Shown one piece after another: positions 44,901-55,300 of a DNA stretch of 64,000 nucleotides; positions within the stretch are counted from its first letter, which is position 1, and every line of letters starts with the position of its first letter. This DNA is from Tanypteryx hageni (lineage: Eukaryota > Arthropoda > Insecta > Odonata > Petaluridae): the NCBI GenBank assembly GCA_028673005.1, contig CM054116.1, positions 94,384,707 to 94,448,706 on the forward strand, given 5' to 3'. A program made the position numbers and the translations under genes. Under the pieces are notes generated by a model. That model did no database searches, was not told the DNA's origin, and saw only the letters and a program-made list of their open reading frames with translations.

Positions 44901-46753
44901 TATGTGTTAATGTCATACGTATCTGTAAATATTAAATACTTAAATACACTAAAAAGTTTTTTCCTAAATATTCCCTGATGAAATGGGGGTGCATCTTATA
45001 TGCTGTAAAATACTGTAACTTCAGTAATGCTTTATACTTATTGTCCAATATGATGATGGTGTTTTAAAAGTTATATTTCTTCCTTAAAATGTCACTTCTA
45101 CACTTCAGCCAATGGATCAGGGTGTGATTGAAACATTTAAATGTCTATTCCTTTCGAAAAATTTTATTGGCTTATGACACTGACAAAGAATTGATTGTAA
45201 GCTTTTCAAAAAAATCTTGATGTTAGAGAGTAATGTTACATGGTGGCAGATTCTTGGAATTCCTTAAAAAAAACTTCTCTTCAAAAGGCATGAAATAAAA
45301 TTTTTTAAATTTTATCTGAGGAGACCAAGTACGAAGAGGAAAACAGCTATACATCAAACAACTAGTTTTCACTTTAAAGAATTAAATTCTCTATTTATTG
45401 TAATTCTCATATTTAAAGTTGTAGCAAATGTTACGATTATATGATTTAAGCTGAGTTTTCTCTAATTTGTAAAAAATTTATCTTGGGTGTAAATGATAAG
45501 ACTGATCAATGATGCAATTATACCCCTGCAGCCTTTGCAATTGTGGGAGGTCTTGACCTAAAAGAGATCCCAAACTATAAGTACAGTTATAAGGAAATGA
45601 ATTAGGTACATTTGAAAGCCAATTATTATTATTATATTAGAGGTCTATCTTTTGCTGTTATGCTACTATCATGGTTGATGTAACATCAAGGTAATTCATA
45701 ATAATTGGCACCAAACTGAATAAAACACTTGATTTTCATGATTGAAAGTTAAAGTTGTCATGGTAAACTGTGTAATAATGCATGTAAAATGCTATCCTTT
45801 TTCAGGGATCTGATTATGGAGTCATAGCATTTACACCTCATAAACAGTATTTAGGCATTACATCAGCTTTTAAAGGCAATGATGTTCTTTGTTGGGATAA
45901 AGGGCCAATAATATTTTGTGCCCTTACATTGGACCTTTGTAACCAACTTAAAGATCAGTTTGTAGTATCTGGAAGGAAAATTATAGAGAATAATGAGTTT
46001 GATTTATTTTGGATTCCATCAGAGACTGCAAGTGCTATTGAAGTCATGTGAGTTAATATTTTAATGCTCCATTTTTTAGGCTTGCATGATGAACTGATGA
46101 TAGCATAAAAATCTGCAGAAAATTTTAAGTTTTATTGATATGATTTGTTATAAGGCCAAAAGAATATGCTAAAGTAAATAAACAAGATTTACCTGACCAC
46201 AGTCATTTGTTGTTTCATTAATTTAAACCTCACTCTGCAGACAATTTTTCTGCATTTTACTCAGTAAATGCTTGAACCTCGTAATTTCTGATTTTTAATA
46301 TCTCTGGAGTTAAATACATTTTCAATTAAAAGTACAAAAATTCATGTTTGTGTTTTTTCTAGCTGCCCAGAGGATATGTATTTTTCAAAACTGGATGAGA
46401 TCCATGCAACTACAGTGAATTCCAGTTGGCCTTATGCGAGTGAGCAGTCTCTGAATATGATTACAGATATGATCAAATTCAAGGAAACAGTTGGATTATT
46501 CAGAAAAAAAGACTCTTTACTGGTTTCTTGGGTACTAAATACATTTTATGGTGTGGGTATGCTGCACACAATTGAAGAATATCGTAGAAAAGGCTATGGA
46601 GCCATAACAATGAAGAAGTTGATTAAAATTCTAAGCAAATCAGGTATAAATCCAACCCTCTTGACATTACAGGATAATTTTGCAGCAAAGTCTTTATTTG
46701 TCAGTATTGGCTTTAAATACTTAGCCTCAGTAAAATCTCTAAAAGCAATTTGA
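38857..46753 (+). CDS. glycine N-acyltransferase-like protein (GNAT), copy 2, four exons
   Basis: Exons 38857-38973, 43222-43332, 45806-46047 and 46363-46753 join to a 286-residue frame with introns of phase 0, 0 and 2, exactly as in copy 1. The GNAT loop is RRKGYGA at 231-237; GLFRKKDSLLVSWVLNTFYG and MLHTIEEYR are conserved. Exon 1 begins with a tandem ATG ATG; the N-terminus (MMDNGVPDIIQN) differs from copy 1, while EEWFE...EIESVLKML is shared. The frame is open and the splice sites are good, so it looks functional. Intron 1 carries a Tigger-like copy and a hAT remnant, intron 2 a piggyBac-like end and a pogo-like MITE. The C-terminal tail (YLASVKSLKAI) diverges, which may alter substrate choice. 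Confidence 0.88.
39930..41242 (-). mobile_element. Tigger-like transposon 4, one end preserved
   Basis: The right end reads (minus strand) CAGTCGGCCCTCCATTTACA with TA outside (41243-41244), the typical terminus of one Tigger group. Minus-strand protein pieces: a CVASALCLNEVTICTIKKLE helix-turn-helix near 40440-40500, FPSKLVKRIKEKGYKPDQVF and NEDETG*FWKRMPKRTL near 39970-40080. The element is cut off shortly after the first catalytic Asp. Confidence 0.72.
41699..42172 (-). mobile_element. hAT element remnant with exact 8-bp duplication
   Basis: The left end CAGTGGCGAATCCTGAG and a diverged right end (CTTCCTGCCACAAA) lie between CATCCCAA copies at 41691-41698 and 42173-42180. The minus strand encodes the hAT C-terminal dimerisation region: ALVLTIPATSASTEWIFSAL, KHIKTFVRNSTNQERL, then LSILSIEKALIKELAQKL. 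Confidence 0.8.
42181..43221. other. intron 1 of copy 2, nothing recognised
   Basis: AT-rich intronic sequence up to the exon 2 acceptor. No supported repeat or gene. Confidence 0.45.
43222..43332 (+). CDS. GLYAT-like copy 2, exon 2
   Basis: 37 codons from after CATTCCAG to AAG|GTTAGT. Same length, phases and donor as copy 1 exon 2. Confidence 0.9.
43752..43800. mobile_element. solitary pogo/Tigger terminal end
   Basis: TA followed by CAATGGAACTCCAATTATCC and repeated CCAATTATC..AAAC units, the usual subterminal pattern of Tigger ends. The partner end was not found. Confidence 0.4.
44011..44060. mobile_element. possible piggyBac-like terminal end
   Basis: TTAACCCTTTCAGACCCAGT followed by the short inverted pair AGTGTCC...GGACACT is typical of a piggyBac-like left end. 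No convincing right end was found. Confidence 0.4.
44354..45015. mobile_element. pogo-like MITE (older copy)
   Basis: Inverted ends CTGTATTTTATGGCTCATAA and TATGCTGTAAAATACTG with TA on both sides (44352-44353, 45016-45017). The ends resemble those of 47086-47996 with several differences, so they are one family of different ages. No usable transposase. Confidence 0.82.
45018..45805. other. intron 2 remainder of copy 2, nothing recognised
   Basis: AT-rich, no supported feature before the TTTTTCAG acceptor. Confidence 0.5.
45806..46047 (+). CDS. GLYAT-like copy 2, exon 3
   Basis: Starts GGATCTGATTATGG after TTTTTCAG and ends ATTGAAGTCAT|GTGAGT. One codon shorter than exon 3 of copy 1. Shared: AFKGNDV, IPSETASAIEV. 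Confidence 0.9.
46363..46753 (+). CDS. GLYAT-like copy 2, exon 4 (GNAT domain)
   Basis: Same length (391 nt) and start phase as copy 1 exon 4. CPEDMYFSKLDEIHATTVNS, GLFRKKDSLLVSW and EYRRKGYGAITMKKL. TGA at 46751-46753. No AATAAA is obvious in the next 300 bp. Confidence 0.93.
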
Positions 46754-47085
46754 TGTTTATGAATTAAGGATGACATTAATTAATGAGGGATATTGTAATG
46801 TTCAACCCATTTACCTTGGGAATAAGTGTCCATGTCCTACTCCTGAGCTCAGATTTAAAGGCTTATAATGAATTTAAAAATTCAATTTTGTTTTACACAG
46901 CCACAAATAATTAGCTGAGTTTTTTAACTTCAAAATATTCAATTTAATTAAAGAAAATGTGTAATTATCTGTTGGCATGAATCTCATTATTTTATGGAGG
47001 CCAGAATCAGAGATGTATTAAAGTTTAAATTAAATCTTTTATGTTACTTGAGGTTACATCAATTTCTTGGAATATTTTTCATGTA

Positions 47086-47996
47086 CCGTATTTGACGGCA
47101 TATAAGACGCACTGGCATATAAGACGCATTATTTCATTATTTCCATTTCAGCAGGGCATATTCAGGAAAAAAGTTTTTACGGTCCGCACGAAAGCGCGGC
47201 ACTGTAAAAACTGCAGTAGACGATTTTGGGACCAGAAGGGTCTATTTTAAAAAACCTGTTTCAATGGGGAGACATTTTCGTAACATTACCGAAATACGTA
47301 AAATTCGGTTATAACGCGCCTCATTTAACAGCGGTTTCGAATATACCGCGGGCTGCGCCATGTCCCCCAAAACGATTCCATTTATTTTCTTCGTTAGTAG
47401 TTACATAATAACTTTGTAGCGAATTTTAACTCGATGCGCCTACTGACGGCGCTACTGCAAGCGATCTATCTACGCGGTCGTTGGTGACTCATGATTACAC
47501 ACGTATTTTTCTTCGATTTTAGGGCTATAACGATGTCTACCAAAAGGAAAACTTACACAATTAAGACGTTTGTGACAAAGAAACGCCATCAGCTGTTCCG
47601 CCAACTTTATTGGTAAGTTCTTACAAATGTGTTATAATCCGTATTGCTGTTTTGTTATGATCATGAACTCGTACCGGTCAAGGTCGTTCGATATATTGCT
47701 CTTACCTCCTTCGATATCGCAGAAGCAAACAAAACGATATATATCGACCCTAGTACCGGTCATAAAAATAAAACCGGTATTAATAATAACAACAACAATA
47801 TCGTTTAAGTAAATAATAATATTTTGGAGTAGGGCTAGGTAGTACTGACCATCTGGGATAAAATTAGCCTACAGCGGTGAGCGTGGGGGATGACTTTAGG
47901 CTGCGGAAGGTCTCGCCTTCGCATATAAGACCCGGGGGTGATTTTTGAGCCATTATTTTGGAAAAAAAGGTGCGTCTTATATGCCGTCAAATACGG
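47086..47996 (+). mobile_element. pogo-like element, non-autonomous
   Basis: Near-perfect inverted ends: CCGTATTTGACGGCATATAA at the left, and TTATATGCCGTCAAATACGG closing the right. TA at 47084-47085 and 47997-47998. A short start, MSTKRKTYTIKTFVTKKRHQ at about 47532, looks like the first residues of a pogo transposase. The body is GC-richer than its surroundings. Confidence 0.9.
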
Positions 47997-48340
47997 TAAT
48001 TAATTAATACTGAGGTATATTATATCTTTTGGCAAGTTGTCATATAGGTATAAAAAAATCTTGGGAAAATTGATATGGAACATAATATGACAAAAAAATA
48101 TTATCCATTCATAATATTTTTCCTTGACTGCACCACTGAACTTGATGACTTTAAAAGCTGACCAATCAGTATTTCTCTGCCTATGGCCTTGTCAGATGCA
48201 TTTCAAAACATATTTTACTTAATTAAATAAGCTGACTTTAAAAATCAGGTATTCCTACGAATTCATAAAATGCTTACAGCAATTTTATTAATAATATGAA
48301 ATGAACACACTTTGTAATTTTCCACTATAGGTTATAATTT

Positions 48341-48380
48341 CACGACCTAGGTTTCGGCGCTTAGCATCATCATCAGTGAT
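48341..48380 (-). ncRNA. hammerhead ribozyme-like motif in Penelope-like end
   Basis: Minus strand: CTGATGA (48376 to 48370), T, an imperfect stem II (GATGCTAAGCGCC), GAA, stem III ACCTAGGT, cleavage-site C at 48344, then GTG. Core residues are intact; stem I is short by about one base compared with the copy at 31517. Confidence 0.58.
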
Positions 48381-48587
48381 ACAGAGTGGTTCGACACAGT
48401 ATATATAGGAAAGAAAGATGGCATGAGAATAGGAGAGGGGGGGAGAATATTGCAGTAAGGGCATGACTGCTGTTGGTAACGCAATGCAGGGAAATGAGTG
48501 TTATGGTTTTGTGAAGGTATTGGAAAGGAGGAATTAGTGGGTTGGGAATAAATGCTCATTAAGAAGTGATACATTGTTTCCAATATG

Positions 48588-48848
48588 TTACACTATATCT
48601 AACTGCTCCAAGGCATCCAGCTGGGGTCCTTTGTTTTTGAAATGGAGGATCTCAGGGATGAAATGACAAGTGTGCAAAGACTTGAAGAGGCGTTTAGCCA
48701 GTAGTGAAGAAGTGTTCTTCATCTGTAGACACTTCTTATGTTCTTTGATCTTTGTCTTGAAATTTCTCCCAGTTTGGCCATTGTATACTGCTTCACAATT
48801 TTTGCATTTCACTTTATATAAGTAATCCACTTTTCCGGGAAAATTCAA
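48588..48848 (-). pseudogene. Penelope GIY-YIG endonuclease domain
   Basis: VDYLYKVKCKNCEAVYNGQT then GRNFKTKIKEHKKC and ILHFKNKGPQLDALEQLDIV. These are the zinc-like KCxxC, the GQTGR and the KEH motifs of the Penelope GIY-YIG domain; the usual YIGQTGR reads YNGQTGR here. Confidence 0.82.
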
Positions 48849-49268
48849 TTTTATCCTAACTTTTACACAAGAGTTTGGCTAGTATTAGGTGGGTATAAAA
48901 GGAGGTACAGTATTTTTCTTTAGGTAATAAATTGGCTATTTCATTGGAGATTTTGCCTACAAAGGGTAATTTGTACCATCAAGGGATTATTGTATTAATA
49001 GGAGAGAGAGAGAGAAGCAATGTTGGATGCGACTGATTTACAAAGTTTCTTGTATAGCAGTTTATCAATTAAATTTTTGTATATCCATTCTTGGTGGCTA
49101 GGTATTTGATGATCTTCAGTTCTTTGTTAAAATTAAAGTTGGATAGGAAGATGTTCACTAAATGGTGGAGCATGACATGAAAAGCTGTTAGTTTTTAGAA
49201 TAACCGGTGTGGAAAAATCGACGGGGATAACTTTGATCGGTATATTTTTGTTTTCTACAAATTCCAAA

Positions 49269-49613
49269 TTAATGCTTATTATTGTGAATGGTGACGCTTA
49301 GGACTAAAAATTTTAATTTTAGGTTTATTTCTTGTTCCATTGTGAATTTAATATTTTTTGAATTGAGTTTTAAAATATTAGAAAAGAGTCTTAATTGTTG
49401 GTTGCTTCTGCTCCAATAGCATGGAACATCATCTACGTATCTGAATCGATAGAAGATATTTTTAATGGAATGGTTATTGGAATTAAATAATATTGATTCT
49501 AGGTCATCCATAAAAATGACAGCCAGTACCTTCTTTTGCTTGTAAAATTTTCCATCAAATAAGAAATAACTTTGAGAAATGCAAAGTTCCAGTGAAATTC
49601 TAAGTTCATTCAC
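49269..49613 (-). pseudogene. Penelope reverse transcriptase, C-terminal palm
   Basis: LCISQSYFLFDGKFYKQKKV, VIFMDDLESILF, FYRFRYVDDVPCYWS (catalytic YVDD), NSKNIKFTMEQE and LKFLVLSVTI. The order and motifs match Penelope-like RTs, but the motif B segment after FYKQ is shortened, so the copy is broken. Confidence 0.8.
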
Positions 49614-49844
49614 TATTATGGGATTGGTTGCAGATTCAAATAAAATTTCTTTGGTTGAATAAAGTTTCCCTAATTGGGATCCATGATACTAACTTGGCGT
49701 TTGTTGGGAGAGTTAACTTACTCAAGTGTTTGAATAATTTGATGGAATTATCGATTATTTATTTGGAGGTCGCTAAGTGTTGAAACCTAGGTTGTGAAAT
49801 TATAAACTATAGTGGAAAATTACAATGTTATCATTTCATATTAT

Positions 49845-50812
49845 TAGGGTGACCATATTCCAAAAAGATGAAAAGGGGTAATTTCCTATCATTTATAATT
49901 AAAAAACGGGACAAATTTTTTGCGCAATTTTTATTAAATGGGTGGTTTTTATCACTTTAATAAATGCATAATTTGAAAGAGTTTGAACATCTCTATAGAT
50001 AGGAAAATTATGTGTATCTGGTTATTTATATAAAAAAGAATGGAACAATACTTCATGTTTGTATATAAGCTCAGCAGAGGTGATCTGTATGAATTTTGTA
50101 ATCATGTCAAGAACAATTGAATATCTTTTTAATGCCAAAAAGTTCTTTTTTCAAAGGGAAAATCGTTCGCCATTATGTTGACCCTCATTGTTTCATTTTT
50201 CACAAAAAAAATTAATACTAATGGGAATGGAATTTAACATGGATTTTTTATAATCTTTATGGTTCTCGATTTTAATACAATAATAATCTAGGAATGAGAT
50301 GTCGTGATAATTGTTGCAGAATATTTTTATTTTATATATTCTATAGGTAAATATTATTACGAAGTGCTTACAATATATATCAAATAATGGCAATCTTTAT
50401 TTTTTTTTCTCATTTCAATTTTATTGAGAAGTTGAGTGGTAAGTGTAAGGAAAATAGATACAACTACAGAGACCAAAGCTCATTCAGAGCAAACAATAAA
50501 AAGATATGGAGATCACAAAACCTAATGCTGGCATGTAAATTTGTTTCCTGCTCAATGGAGATGTAACCATGGCCTTATTCAAACTTTCCTAGACTGAAAA
50601 ATGATGAATTATAATTTAGTAAGGGTAATATTTCCGAGTATCGTACATGTATAATAGTAATTTTAGCTGTACTATCAGAAAATCTGAATTTTTATTTCAA
50701 TAGGTTTTAAAATGGGACAAAATGGCTTTTTTTAATCCAAAATGATGAAACAGCCTGGAAAAAACACTAAAATGGGACTGTCCCTGCGAAAACAGGACAT
50801 ATGGTCACCTTA
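49845..50812. mobile_element. hAT-type element, exact 8-bp duplication
   Basis: Ends TAGGGTGACCATATTCC and GGACATATGGTCACCTTA, flanked by CATATTAT at 49837-49844 and 50813-50820. Non-coding body of 968 bp. It abuts, or was inserted into, the right end of the Penelope-like element. Confidence 0.88.
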
Positions 50813-50820
50813 CATATTAT

Positions 50821-52262
50821 GGAATTATTGCACAATGTTATGCCAGGAACTGTTGAGAATTTTCTTATTCTTCTTTTTAACAATTTAAGTTGGTCAACTC
50901 CCACCCTACATTGGTACCATTGCTGTCATCTTTGTAATGCTGACTTTTCTTCTTCCCCTATTGTGCATTTCCAAAATGATGATATGATGCCTTTATTTTT
51001 TCCATCTTTGGATTGTTTATAAAAATTTTGTGATTTTACACTTACGCTATTTTAACTTCTCTTTTTATGAAAGCATATAGTGAATACTTACGATACTATG
51101 ACTACATGTCTATGAATATAATATACATAAAAACAAATTTTTGAGGTTTATAAGGTCTGCTTAATGATCATTAACTTAGAGCTAACAATGGCTGTTTATG
51201 TACATACAAAGAAGAGTAAGGAAAAGCATAATCAATAAAATGATGCAGTGATAAGAAATTATATGAATTTATTTTTACTGAGTAAAAACTAAACTTTGTT
51301 TCTCTCGAAATCATCCAAATAAAATTTTACCATCGCAAATATAAACCATGTTATCGTTCCTTTAAATTAATTACAAAAAATACTATCAACAATTTTCTGA
51401 GTGTTCACACATTTAAAATGGATGTTAAAATAGTGCTTATGCATACACTATTAAATGGCATTGGTCATTTTATTGCTAATGAAAACTAAGATATTACACA
51501 ACTTACAATTAGCAAGTTCCCATAATAAGTAATATTTTGGTCTATTAATAATTGCTGAGAAATTACATGCATAATGTTTCTATCCTATTTATCATGGATG
51601 CATAACTACCTCTTTTGCTAAATTCATCAAAGTTAATATTGTTTTGAGATAAAATTAACATAAATATATTTATTTTAATGGTTTGACATAAAAAAGAGGA
51701 AGGTTATATAGATCCATTAGATCGTAAAATAGCAAAGTTAATCCAACAAAAACATTGTAAGGACGAAATACATATAAATGTAAATATTTATTTTTTGAGA
51801 TATTAACGATAAATATGACGTTCATATTTAAATTAAAAATCTGAAGCTTCTTGGAGTTGATTTAGAATTCACGCCAAGAATTTGAACAAATGAAGTGCGT
51901 TATTCGTTTAAACGCGCTAAAGGGGATCGATAGGATCAACTTTGTGTAATGTTGTTCAAGAAAAAATGGTAATTTTCTTTTTTGGTCTTATATATTAATA
52001 TTGAGTGTTCGTTATATTTGTGAGCACAATTGAGCGAGGTAGAAACTTATAATAATTGTTCATTTAACTGGTCAAACTAACTATAATTGTGTAGAGACAC
52101 CTATGTTCAAATTATACATGCAGCATACCGTTGTGTCGTGCAGTATTGTTTTTATTATACTGTGGATGTCATTTTTATATTATTACAGGTATTTATATTA
52201 AATGTAGCGTAATAGCCTAATGAAACATTTGGTCAATTAAAACGAATTAGTGCATGCATGAA
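50821..52262. other. upstream region of the phosphatase gene, nothing recognised
   Basis: AT-rich intergenic sequence. The promoter must lie in its last part, but no distinct core element could be identified. Confidence 0.4.
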
Positions 52263-52389
52263 ATGGCTCAAGTTAAGAAAAAAGAAAGAGGGTCTTCAAA
52301 AAAGAAAAGAAAACCAGTTGCTCTAGAGCGAGAAGATTTTGATGCCGGGCCTACTAATTTAGATCTTATCGAACCAGGTTTGTGGTTGG
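52263..52389 (+). CDS. DUSP12: DUSP12-like exon 1
   Basis: ATG GCT CAA GTT starts the in-frame product; an ATG at 52259 is out of frame. Ends TTGTGGTTGG|GTAAGT, phase 1. Confidence 0.85.
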
Positions 52390-55300
52390 GTAAGTAGTCA
52401 TCCTCGGATATAAACTTGTTTACCAAAAATTTACAAATTTGTTTTTAGCATTATTTTAATATATTTGGCACTATGTTCATTAGTTAGACAAGATTTGATG
52501 CAATACAGTGCTCCGACTTCAGTTTTTTATAAAATCACGAACATTTTCAATGTCTCTTATTAATATTCACAGGCAATCTTACAGCAGCTACCGATGTGGA
52601 TTCACTGGAAAGCCATAAAATTACCCATATTCTTACGGTTGATTCTTGCCCTTTACCTAGGAAAATCACCGAATTGTCAGGAATCACCACAAAGTTTATT
52701 CAAGGTCAGCACATTTTGAATGCAGAAAGTGTTAGAATGTATGATTCATTATGGGTTGATTGTGTGTAAATAAGTTAATTTATATGTTGTAATGCTTCTA
52801 GTCACGGACCTTCCTAAAGAGGATCTTCTGAGCCATTTCGAGGGAGCATACAAATTTATACAGGAAGGAATGGACAAGGGTGTTGTTCTTGTACACTGGT
52901 AAGGCAATTTTTAACTTTACAGTGAAGCTCGATTCTTCTTCTGCAGTTAGGGCATTTCTTTTAAATAATGTAAAATTTTATATTTCTTTACATATATAAT
53001 CTTATCCCAAAGGAAAATGACGCCTTAAAACCTAATGACTCTATCATTATAGAGTATACAAACCTAGAAATTATTATCAGATTTTAAGTAAAGAAATTAA
53101 AGTTCATGTTATAAAATGTATTCTTTTTTATAGTTACTTTGGAGTATCTCGCAGTGCAACAATTGTCATTGCTTATATGATGAAGAAACACCAGATTTCC
53201 TTTGATGAGGCTATTGAAAGGTTTGAATGTTTCAGTATTTTATATTGATTTCTACATTTCAATTCAGTATCCCTTTAACATATTACTAGTCTTAGTTCGG
53301 TTTTGAAATTTTTAACCTTTTGTATCTATTAAGAATAATTCCAGTAAAGTAAAACCTCACAAATCTTGAATTTTGTGCAGAAAGTTGCCATTTTCAGAAT
53401 ATTCTGGATTTCACAAATCTTTACCATTTAAATGAAATAATTTCTAATGTAGCAAATCTTTTAGTGTTAAATTTGGGCATTATTGCATAAGAAAATAAAA
53501 ATTATCAAGTAAAAATTAAAGAATGATAGATTTATAATTTTTTGTAATTATCAAATTATCTTTCTGTTTTTATTCCTCGAATTATCAAATATGGTACTGT
53601 AGGGAGATAGAATGCAAAGGATTTGTTTTAAGTAGAGGATCATTGCAACCACAAGGCATGGTTTTGAGCTGTATTTTTAAAATAGCCAGTTTTCTATTGT
53701 GACCAGATTTTAGAATTCCATTTAGAGAGGTTATACTGCTTATTTTTTTAGAAAGATTTGTGTGAATGTTCAATAATCCTGTTGTGATAGAGTAATTATC
53801 TATTATATTATATTCTGTTTTCATCCAGAGTAAAGAACTGCCGGCGGTTTGTTGGTCCCAATCGTGGTTTTGTTGCTCAACTATGTTTGTATGAAGACAT
53901 GGGATGGTGCATAGATAGAGAGTATGTGTGTTTTCGACTTTTTCGTCTTCAGATTTCTGCTGACCAATTTCAAAAAGGTGAAGGTTCATCATGTTCTTCC
54001 CAATGTAATATCCTGTGTTAGCCTTTATTTGTTATATAAATTTCAAAATTTTGAGACAATTTCCAGATAATTTTTGGTAGTTTACTGAGAAATGCTCGTA
54101 GATTAGTAAACTGTAAACCTAAAATGGCTCATTAATTTTCTTCTCCATTAAATTTAACTATGTGAGTGAAGTAAAGGCTGAATTTTGCATGTGTTAGTAT
54201 TTGTATAAATTTGTGCAACAACATGAATGCTGTAAATTAAGCTGGGTTAGGGGACTCAAACTTATATTTCTGCTGGAATTGCAATGATTTTTTCAACTCT
54301 TGGATGCATGAAAATATAGACATTGGCTACAGTGTTTTTGTAGAAACAAAATCTTAGATAAAATTTTCCTGATTAACATTTTTGTGCTACAGTTTATAGT
54401 TTGTAGTGTATTAGCTGTAATTATGAGATTTACTGCTTCTTGATCAAAGCGATTGAAAATAGTTTTTTATGTTTCTTAGGAAATATGCCACTTTGCTCGA
54501 ATGCACTTTAAAAAGTCTATGTTTCATGTAAAGCTCCATATTTAGCATAATACCCTGTTATTAACCCATCTGTGTACTTCACCCTCTTCGAGACAGCCTC
54601 AGTAAAAGTGTCCATCCAGTAACTAACTGTCTGCTAGAGGGATATGTAAAGAGGTCAATTATTACCAATAGAATGGTTTGTTAGTCAATGATAAAGTCAT
54701 TAGATGGCCTGAAAATCCTTATTTGTTCTTATAATAAACAAGAATTATACTTTCTGAACATGGTAATATTTTTGTGTCATAAGAAATAGTATGCAAATGG
54801 GTTAAATTACTCATTATTAATACTAATTATATGGTTATACTTGAGTCTCTGTATTATTTGCGAGGAGAATTCCTGAGTTTGTGACATTTGAACCACATTT
54901 TCTTACTTTTCTTCCACATTTTAGCTAAAATATTGCCTCAGAGTTGTTCAGATGTTATAAAGCCAGATCCAGCCAAAATAACTGTGCAGCCTGAGCCTAT
55001 AGTATACAGGTGTAAAAAGTGCAGGTGAGTTGATGCTATTTTTAAAATATGGCTGATAAGTATTAATGCTTCTTTTCTTTGTAATAATGAACTTTGATCT
55101 TTATGGATTATACTATAAGTTTTGTGCATTTGATTTTTGAAGTGACAAAATTTTCCTCATCTTGCAGACGAATTGTGGCATCTGCATCAGATGTCATTCC
55201 ACATTTAAAAGGAATGAGCTTGACTTGGCAAAAAGGTAGGAATCAATGGACGAGGAGAAATACTGTTAAAAGTAGAAGCACAACCAGACAGGATAGCACT

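Larger units (their letters stand above)
48291..49850 (-). mobile_element. Penelope-like element with inverted ends
   Basis: The left 48291-48362 and right 49778-49850 ends are inverted copies (…TAATTTTCCACTATAGG… and its complement). The minus strand codes RT then GIY-YIG, the diagnostic Penelope order. The 5' part of the RT is missing. The right copy stops in the middle of the ribozyme motif. Confidence 0.82.

Noticed and set aside
53349..53615. Possible Tigger-like MITE in phosphatase intron 4 (CAGTAAAGTAAAACCTC and ATATGGTACTGTA)
   Set aside because: The two ends agree only over a few bases and no TA pair fits well.
53585..53992. 135-codon minus-strand open frame
   Set aside because: It overlaps DUSP12-like exon 5, which has splice sites and a conserved protein; the minus frame is its shadow.
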